Positions 56,580 to 64,000 of a stretch of 64,000 nucleotides of DNA are shown in pieces; the stretch's first letter is position 1, and each line of letters opens with the position of its first letter. The stretch is taken from positions 186,001 to 250,000 of the forward strand of contig JAWPHD010001329.1 of NCBI GenBank assembly GCA_037043455.1. Direction: 5' to 3'. The DNA is from Cyrtodaria siliqua. Lineage: Eukaryota > Mollusca > Bivalvia > Adapedonta > Hiatellidae. The position numbers and the translations under genes were made by a program. Under the pieces are notes generated by a model. The model was given only the letters and a program-made list of their open reading frames with translations. It searched no databases and was not told the DNA's origin.

Positions 56580-57290
56580 ACTTTAATTTTCATTTATGCC
56601 CCCAATCGTCTAGTAGTGCATATTGTCAGGATGTTCCGGTTGAATGATTTTTGGCAGAATTATGGGACTTAGAAATTTTATGAATCTGAAGCTTGTCCAT
56701 TCAAAACCTCCTACATTTTTCGTCCGGTTTTCATGAAAGTTTATAGAAAGTATCTGTATGATGTCTAGTAGCGCATATTGTTAGGATGTTTAATACAGTT
56801 GAATAATTTTTGTGGAGTCTTTCAAATGTAAAGTATTTTTGCTCAACTCTTCTACATTTGTGATCCCATTTCATGAAACTTGGTAGGAAGTATCATATGA
56901 TGTCTAGTAGTGCATATTGTCAGGACGTTCCATTTTATTTATTTTTTTGCGGAGTGAAATATGGATTTGAATTTTTTATAAATGTAAGGCTTGTCCGCTC
57001 AAATCCACATACATTTTTCATCCAATTGTATTTCATATGTGTACCTTAAGTTGGGCAGCATCCATTGGTTCTGCCGGTTACTTGTTTATTAGTAATGCCG
57101 GCCATCTTGAATGTCAGACTGACCTATTTTTTCTTCTGTATTGTCCATTTCATGTCAGTCCCATCCACCATAAATTTGATTAAAAATTAGCCAAGCAGTC
57201 TCAGAGAAACAGCTGCTAACTGACTCTCTCGATGATACACACGTCACCCATGCTCACGCCGTCCGACAAAATATAGCCAGCAGAGCGTAA
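56580..57290 (+). mobile_element. Helentron-like repeat, family C
   Basis: Three diverged tandem units carry GATGTCTAGTAG, GCATATTGTCAGGA, TTCCGGTTGAATGATTTTTG and TTCATGAAA. It ends near TAGCCAGCAGAGCGTAAAAG. Related to 1-236 and 63860-64000. Confidence 0.5.
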
Positions 57291-57797
57291 AAGATTCAAG
57301 TGCAGTCATTTGAAACTCATCATCCAGTGAGACTAGTTATGCAACCTTTTCAGTCGTGTTTAATTGTACACAAAATTTACATTTTCTGTAATAAACTATT
57401 TGCCTCCGACCTATTTGTATTATATACATTAGAGAACACATATCAGGTATTGATTCTATTTATTTGGCATAGTTTGCAAACATTATTTAAGAAAGTTTGA
57501 AATATTTACAATTTGTTACACAATTTCAACATTAATAATTTTGTTAAACCCTTGCCTGGCCTCTTTTAGGGGAGGTAACTCGTCAACTCCGATTACTTTG
57601 ACGCTTTTCGGCAATTTGTAAGCGTCGGTTGATATAGTTTGGAAGGCAAAACGCACTGTTACAAGGTAGGAAAATAAAACAAATGAAAATCGATGAACAT
57701 CTTGTATGCTTATTCCATATTGAGTGAACGTACCTAATGAATGCTTATATGTAACCATATTTCTCATGATAGCACACGTATTTCAGATATTAACAAC

Positions 57798-57947
57798 ATG
57801 GCGGACGTAGAAAACGGGCAAGAGGTCGATCCACTACATCAAGATGAATCCGTTGGTGATTTCGACGCCGACCCGGAAGTTTCTCTCGATTTAAACGTTG
57901 ATAATGAATCAGGAGCGGCTGGTGAAGATGCAGCAATTGAAGATCCC
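57798..57947 (+). CDS. PABPN1: First coding exon, PABPN1-like acidic N-terminus (partial)
   Basis: The ATG sits in a good context (ACAACATGGCGG) and opens 50 codons: MADVENGQEVDP, a run rich in Asp and Glu, then GEDAAIEDP, ending exactly at a GTGTGT donor in phase 0. No stop occurs before the donor. The acidic low-complexity start followed by AIEDP resembles nuclear poly(A)-binding protein 2/PABPN1, where the acidic region ends in AIEDP before the coiled coil ELEAIKARV. That protein controls poly(A) tail length in the nucleus. The expected next exon (starting ELEAIK in phase 0) was not found up to 64 kb, so its intron would exceed 6 kb. The identification rests on a short motif and is moderate. 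That it is a real first coding exon is more secure than which gene it belongs to. An upstream TATTTCAG at 57778-57785 could be a 5' UTR acceptor. Confidence 0.55.
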
Positions 57948-58059
57948 GTGTGTATTTTTTTGTATTTCCCTAAAAAACATTCCTTTAAAGATGCTCTACC
58001 TATATCTTTTTGTCCACCAATTGATATAAACTTTACTTAATTATAAAGAGGACTATGAA

Positions 58060-58500
58060 AAAGTTAAACGGCAATAATTTCACCCCATGTAATATGCGTT
58101 TTGCTGGGGAAAAACAGGATAGAAAAGATCGGATTTTTGAAATTGTATTCGTAATTGTTTTAGACAAGCCGATAATGGAGATTTTCCGATCTTATTCGTT
58201 TACAATCGGAACTGCCTCGTCGGATTGGCGACGAGTTCCGATCGATTCATTTACTATCGGAATTGCCCCATGTTCAACTGAATGGCATTGCGCATGTCCG
58301 ATAAAATCGTAAAAACTCGTAGTTCTCCGGCAGGAATAAACGGCTGGGCAGCATTTTATTCAAGATATTGTTTTGATCATAATTAATAATTTACAGAACT
58401 GGAATACGAACCTTGTTGCTTCTTAGAATACTCATAAAATAGCTTTGCATACATATAAATGCAGTAATATTGAGTATTTAATATTTTACATTAAAAATCG
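58060..58500. repeat. Dispersed repeat related to 42.1-42.95 kb
   Basis: Contains TTATTCGTTTACAATCGGAA, TCATTTACTATCGGAATTGC and GAATACTCATAAA, and ATTGAGTATTTAATATT as in the copy at 42060-42960. It begins about 110 bp after the 57798-57947 exon. Confidence 0.55.
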
Positions 58501-59600
58501 CGTATATATAGGTGCCTCTTTAAATAAAGAAAATTATGCTGTTTTGATGAACGCAGCACAATTTTATTTTTCCAAATTCGGAGCCATGGGTCCCCTTCCC
58601 AATTTTGATAGAAAAGGCCCTGGATTATGGGAATCGCAGTATTCACAACTTAAATTACCTTATAGTTAGGATTTTTTCTACCGGAAGCACAGCTACCACC
58701 ACTTTGCAGTGAGATTTCTGAAGATACGATGTTCAGTGATGTTTGCCTTAAAGCACCAGCTGCCATATAAAAGCCAGAAGATGGCACTGGGGCAGGTTTC
58801 TAAATTATGCATGTTTCACATCAGAGGAATAAACTGCTGTAGAATATATTATGAAAAGTTGCACAAATACACATCTAAACTTAATAAACATGTTAAATCA
58901 ATTGGGGTAATTTTTTTTAAGGGAATCAATGTAGCGACACAACCAAACAAACTTTTTATCATGTCACATATAGAGTCGGCTGCTTCAACATGTGTAGGAC
59001 AATGTTTACATCAGCTATTTTAGTTGACAGATAGGCTGTGTGCAGCAGTGGTAATTTGATAGGCCCCTCCTACAAATATTTACTGCCACGGCAGTAAATG
59101 TTGGGGATTTAAATTGAGAATTGTTCACAAACAAAAGTAATATTGTTTGTTTAAATACCTTGCAAACACAATAAAATGTATACATTCTCGCGTAGTATTT
59201 CATTACCCTTCCTTAAAGTATATATTTCCCCCCTTTTTCTGTTTAAAATTATAAAGTTCTAGAATATTTGAATTAGGAAAAAAACACATACTTTTTGCCA
59301 TTGCAGGTTCTCCACAGGCCATTTAGGCATAGCGATGCTGCTGCGCTTGACTTTCCAAAATACACATGCTCATACATGTGATATTTTCAGGAGGGTTACC
59401 TGGGAGATTTGACTTTTTTTCCAGGGAGATTTGACAAAAACCAGGGAGGTTTTTATTCTCGAACTTTTAACGCGTATCGGTAGCTTTTTTTCTGATATAA
59501 ACCTTAATACAGGGGGTATATCAGCATAAAAACATGATATTTTATACATACAATACTGTTTATGTCATGTTTGCATAGCATATAATTAAGTATATCATTT
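58501..59600. other. Intron or intergenic sequence
   Basis: Probably intron of the gene starting at 57798. Two open frames here (58445-58669, 58709-59023) lack splice support and recognisable domains. Nothing else recognised. Confidence 0.4.
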
Positions 59601-59629
59601 AGTATATCATTTAATTAAGCATAGCCCCG

Positions 59630-60040
59630 TGTGGTTCTCGGGGGCCCCGTTTGGTCACGGGGCAAAGAATAGGGCCACTGCAGATCCCTTTGGAGGGATA
59701 GGCAGAGAGGGGTAGAATCCCCCCAAATTCATGTTCATTTTATCATTTTTTGTTCATGTTCATTAAAGGTCTTCTGATCCCTGCATTGTTTCAGGTGCTA
59801 TCTCGCTCGCATCAAAAAAGCAGTGGCACAAAAACAATAATGGGCTCAAGCGTAAATGGAGTTTCTACGATAGAATTTGCAGCAACTCTGTAGTTCAGGG
59901 TGAGAAGGTTCTAGGCCCATTTTCCATATTTTATCTCGATGTACATGGAAGTTGAGCCTGGCATGTTCATGCCTTTTAGGCGCCATATAACCTTTTCATG
60001 TGTTGGTGCGCCTTAAAACCCTAATTCAATAATTAAGCAT
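59630..60040 (+). repeat. SINE-like dispersed repeat
   Basis: Copy of the 42400-42725 repeat: CGTAAATGGAGTTTCTACGA, TAGAATTTGCAGCAACTCTG, GTGTTGGTGCGCCTTAAAAC then CCTAATTCAATAATT. The end with pentamer-like AATTCA is typical of a LINE-mobilised element. Confidence 0.6.
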
Positions 60041-60641
60041 AGCAAAACAAAGCATAGCACATAATGAAGATGCTTCCCATTTTATACACAGACAAAACAT
60101 TTCTCCAATCATGACAAACTGCATTCAATTAGTTGAAATCGTCGTCCTTTAATTGTCAAAAATTATATTATAATTTTAATCCAGTTAATACACCAAATAT
60201 CAATCGATGCTGAAATTAGCCTGAATTCGCTAATTACCATCCCACTTATAGTTGGTACATTTCTATCAATCTCCCTTGGACATTACAGATATTGCCGCCA
60301 CGTGTCATAAACAGTCAAATCATTATTTTCACACAATAAACTAATTAGTTGACATGCTAATCCTTTTAATTACCTGCCCAGGGGCAATGTTTTCACAGAT
60401 ATAGATAAGACAGTTGATGTTTATTTTCCATTCGTAAAACTCGGTCTTGATCCAATAAATCATAGCAATTACCCAAAAGGATTCGCAAATAGCGAAATTT
60501 TAGAACTCGGAGAAATGGAGCTCCCGGCGGGAGGCCGGTAATTCCATGAAATCCCGTAAGAAATTAGCTCCCGGCGGGAGATATCACATGTATGCATGCT
60601 GCGGTGCCTAAAAGCGACCGCTGCGCTTAAAAAAAATACTA

Positions 60642-61125
60642 CCGGTTATCCGCTTGTCCGATGCCATATAGATTCTACTTGGGAAAGTTAATTGTCCCAG
60701 GTGGCCTGGCCTGTCCGACGGACAACTAAATTTTATATCAAGAAATTAATTTTACATCAGCATTTTTTAAAATGAAAACTCGTGACTGAAAAATGTCAAA
60801 ACATCGGCGAGCACCTTATAAATGACGAATAAAAACTTTTCTTTTTCATTGGTTGCGGGATTGTAATGTCACTTTCGTGTAATATGAGAAGTTCCGACTG
60901 AATTACGAGTTTTGTTTAACCAATCAAATTCCTTCAGACAAGTTTTGCGGTAACTGCCGATTTCATGGCAGACATTTGCGTAGACGATAGGTGGCGTATT
61001 TTAAACCATATTTTCTTGCAACGTTATAAATATTACAGCCACTGGTAATGACCTAACTTGACCTTGAAAATAAACAAAATGTGGCGATATCTGTCGGATG
61101 ACCAAAAAAGAGAAAAGAAACCTAA
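60642..61125. mobile_element. Deleted relative of hAT-like element 1
   Basis: Shares CCGCTTGTCCGATGCCAT, GTTAATTGTCCCAGGTGGCC, CGGACAACTAAATTTTATAT and TGACCTAACTTGACCTTGAA with 8894-9943. It lacks about 360 bp of the middle and the recognisable terminal repeats. Confidence 0.65.
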
Positions 61126-61712
61126 GTAATTTTAGAATCAAAACAAACTTATGATAAAACCAAACGTACTCGTAAGTTCCAGAATGCCTGGAAGCACCAG
61201 TTTAAGTGGTCAGACTACTCGGACGAGAAATGTTTTGCTCGGCGTGTAGGCCCATACAAGTCTACAGTTTTGTAGCAGGTTGTGATAGTTTTAGAATAGA
61301 AATCATCAGGTCTCATGATTGATGTAGTTATAGATATTTTTTTTGAAATCAATGCTGCAGAAAATAAAGGGTCCCAATCATCAAAAATGCTTATGGCTAG
61401 GTTAACGAACTAAAAATTATGTTCAAGAATGCCCCCTTTATTGCTTAAGAAGGCTGTCCCTACACTGACTACATCCAGCATTGTAAGCTTCAAGCCTTGA
61501 TAAGGCTAAAGGCCTGGACATTGGTGATACATACTTGAATATAAATAAGTGCTCGCAGTTTGGTGTACATGCATTTGTGAGCCTTATATCTGATGGTGCT
61601 ACTGGATGATGGTGAGGACAGAAAAACATATGCAGACATTGTAACAATGCAGAATAAAGCATATAAAATGTTTACAAGTTTATTGTAAATAAAACTACGT
61701 AATGATCTTGTT

Positions 61713-62760
61713 AGCTCTACTGGCCGAAGGCCATCAATGCTTATGGGATTGCGAGTTGTCCGTCGTCCATCTGTTAACTTTTGCCTTGTGAACACTCTAG
61801 GGCATTCATTATTAATCGAATCTTTACGAAACTTTGCCACTGTCTTTATATCAATGAAGCTAGGACAAGTTCGAAAACCAGCCAGATCGGATAAATTTCA
61901 CCGGAGTTGTGTCCCTTGTTTTGCTGAAAAATGCCATATTAAGCCTTGTGAACACTCTAGCACCTTCATTTATTATTTGATCTTTACCACAGATTGTTAA
62001 TATCAATAAAAGCTCGGACAAGTTCGAAAACGAGCCAAGTCGGATCGGTAACACCGGAGTTGTGGCCCTTGTTTTTTTCTGAAAATTGCTATTTTCTGCC
62101 TTGTGAACACTCTAGCACCTTCATTTATTATTTCATTGTTACCAAACTTGCACATATTGTTAATACCAATGATAGCTTGGACAAGTTCGAAAATTGGGTC
62201 GGTAACACCAGAGTTGTGGCCCTTGTTTTTTCTGAAAAATGCCATTTTCTGCCTTGTACCTTTATTTGTTATTTGATCTTTACCAAAATTGCACATATTG
62301 TTAATATCAATGAAAGCTCAAACAAGTTCGAAAACCAGCTAAATCAGGTCAGTAACACCAGGGTTATGGCCCTTTTTTTTTTTTGAAAAGTGCTAGTTTC
62401 TGCCTTGTGAACTCTAGGGCCTTCAATATTAATAGGACTTTTACTTACCTTTGCCAGTGTCTTTGTATCAATGAAAGCTCGGACATGTTCGAAAACCGGC
62501 AAGATCGAAATAATTTCACCGGAGTTATGGCCCTCGTTTTGCTGAAAAATGCCATATTGAGCCTTGTGAATACTCTAGCAACTTCATTTATTATTTGATC
62601 TTTACCAAACTTGCACAGAATGTTAATATCAATGAAAGCTCGGACAAGTTCGAAAACCAGCTAGATCGGACCATTAACAGCGGAGTTATTGCTCTTGATT
62701 TAGTTGAAAATGCTATATTTTGCTTCGTTGAATGATTTTGGCGGAGTTATAGACCTTCAG
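61713..62760 (+). mobile_element. Helentron-like element, family B
   Basis: It begins AGCTCTACTGGCCGAAGGCC then ATCAATGCTTATGGG, with a TCCGTCG tract and about six units of 140-170 bp (TATCAATGAAAGCTCGGACA, GAGTTGTGGCCCTTG, CTTGTGAACACTCTAG). It grades at its 3' side into a family C-like GAATGATTTTGGCGGAGTTA. No hairpin end found. Confidence 0.65.
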
Positions 62761-63855
62761 TGCTCACAGAAAATTATTTTAAGAGACAGGCCCAGGGCTT
62801 GTTGCTTCTGAAAGTGGACAGGCCCTGATTTGAAATGAACAGGCCCTGATTTAAAATGGAAAGGTCCAATATTTTTTCTTATTGGAAACGTGTCTTTGTT
62901 CACTTTTATAGCACACATTTGTTACGTATGTACTAATCAAACTCAGAACCTCCTCTGACTATATTTTTCCTTTTGCTACCACTTTATGCTCTCTAGTCAG
63001 CGGACTTATTTAACAGTTGACTTCGTTTAAAATACGTTAGAAAAGAATATTAGTTTACATAGTAATTTATAACCGATGCAAAGGAGAGTACCAACACTTT
63101 TTGCCAAACGATAATAATCAGCCGACTTGGTGAAACTGGAGCTGAACTTGGAGCCAAATTTTTAATCATGTTTTTTTAAGACTATCACGGCCTAGACTAG
63201 AATTCATTTAAAAGTAGGATTCCAGGAACTCCTTTACACCTTAAATAATGAATATATACTTTATATCTGTATTTATACATATATCTATTTTTTCTATCTT
63301 TTTTTCTTTCAACCAACATGTATTTGTAAAGGACATACCAGGACAGTTTTTCTTAATTCGATTATGTAAAAAAAAAGAAAAGAAAAAAGAAATCCGAAAT
63401 TATGTACCACCCGAGAACTACTATGACACCACACTTTTACGGCATGAAAATTTCACAAACATTTCAATCGAAATGACGATTTTCTTTCATGCATTAATGT
63501 GTTTTTAATGCCAAAAATGTTTTTTTTTATTAAATAGGAAAGAAAAGACCTAATAGCAAAATAATGAGTTTTATGTCTACAGTTGTCGACCTCAAAGTTG
63601 TGACAAACTGCGGACACACAGCCAGGGAACATATTCAAACTTATTATTGTTTCAATGTGTGTACAACACATTTTAATTAATTTATTGCAAGTGTTTTCAC
63701 AGTTCACAATACACATGGGAGTATTTTATCTTAAGGAACTTGAGATCAATATTTTTTTAGGCAGGCCCGACGGGCTCCTCGTCTGCAAAATGAGACAGTC
63801 CCGGAATGGATTTCGAGGAGCCCCGGGCGTCGGGCTATCCTAATTTTTGAGCACT
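62761..63855. other. Intron or intergenic sequence
   Basis: AT-rich, with short duplicated CAGGCCCTGATTT near 62820-62850. No coding signal recognised. Confidence 0.4.
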
Positions 63856-63859
63856 GCCC

Positions 63860-64000
63860 TTTAAAGGTTTTATACGAACTTTGTTCCGACTAGTTCTCCT
63901 GAACCCCTGGCCAGATTAAACGAAACTTTAGGGATGATCGATTCCATGTCTAGTGCAAAGCATCGCGTTCCGGTTGAATGATTTTTGGCGGAGTTATGGC
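63860..64000 (+). mobile_element. Helentron-like repeat, family C, cut by window end
   Basis: Contains GACTAGTTCTCCTGAACCCC and GTTCCGGTTGAATGATTTTT followed by GGCGGAGTTATGG, matching the start of the window. Confidence 0.6.

Noticed and set aside
57516..57767. 83-codon minus-strand frame head-to-head with the 57798 exon
   Set aside because: No domain is recognised and the start lies in what is likely the promoter or 5' UTR of the plus-strand gene. It could be chance.
58445..59023. Two plus-strand open frames after the PABPN1-like exon
   Set aside because: They lack an acceptor in the right phase and do not start with the expected ELEAIK segment; no recognisable domain.

Overview
This is a eukaryotic, intron-rich and AT-rich window. 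It most resembles a bivalve mollusc genome. The reasons are a highly conserved animal Gs-alpha gene split by large introns, and dense copies of interspersed repeats (those starting AGCTCTACTGATC or AGCTCTACTGGCC) that I associate with bivalves. Species assignment is inference. There are no bacterial-style operons, CRISPR arrays or rRNA genes.

Two real genes are supported. (1) The 3' half of a G-protein alpha-s gene (GNAS orthologue) runs on the + strand from about 4.1 to 35.6 kb. Six coding exons (4134-4188, 13066-13139, 14637-14816, 16564-16694, 32840-32907, 35417-35563) join in phase into a 217-residue C-terminal fragment. It ends at the normal stop, and its key residues keep the spacing of human Gs-alpha. 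The upstream exons lie before the window. (2) A first coding exon at 57798-57947 (+) begins a short acidic protein ending in AIEDP at a splice donor. It resembles the N-terminus of nuclear poly(A)-binding protein PABPN1; the rest lies beyond the window.

Almost everything else is repeat. Minisatellite arrays cover about a quarter of the window: a 27-mer at 0.35-4.06 kb, a 50-mer at 4.3-6.4 kb, a 37-mer at 6.5-13.06 kb in four pieces, a 29-mer at 14.4-14.64 kb, a 29-mer at 20.4-20.65 kb, a 29-mer at 21.3-23.17 kb, a 19-mer at 25.77-26.26 kb, a 49/49/52 higher-order repeat at 27.85-28.95 kb, a 73-mer at 30.05-32.1 kb, and shorter arrays at 36.7, 42.1, 46.4, 47.6 and 48.5 kb. Nearly all the long open reading frames in the window come from these arrays and are not genes. 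Into and between the arrays are inserted Helentron-like (rolling-circle) non-autonomous elements of several families, hAT-like elements, TTAA-flanked elements, a Penelope-like remnant with a GIY-YIG tail and a hammerhead ribozyme, a Helitron-like end, and SINE-like dispersed repeats.

The most interesting observation is that two intronic minisatellites of the Gs-alpha gene run straight into the 3' splice sites of the next exons. Their repeat unit looks like a degenerate copy of that intron-exon junction, with the acceptor AG present only in the last copy. This suggests arrays that nucleated at splice acceptors. Other points of note are the hammerhead ribozyme, a 75-bp-arm inverted repeat just upstream of the last Gs-alpha exon, insertions in the 37-mer array whose pre-insertion sequence can be read directly, and several nested elements.
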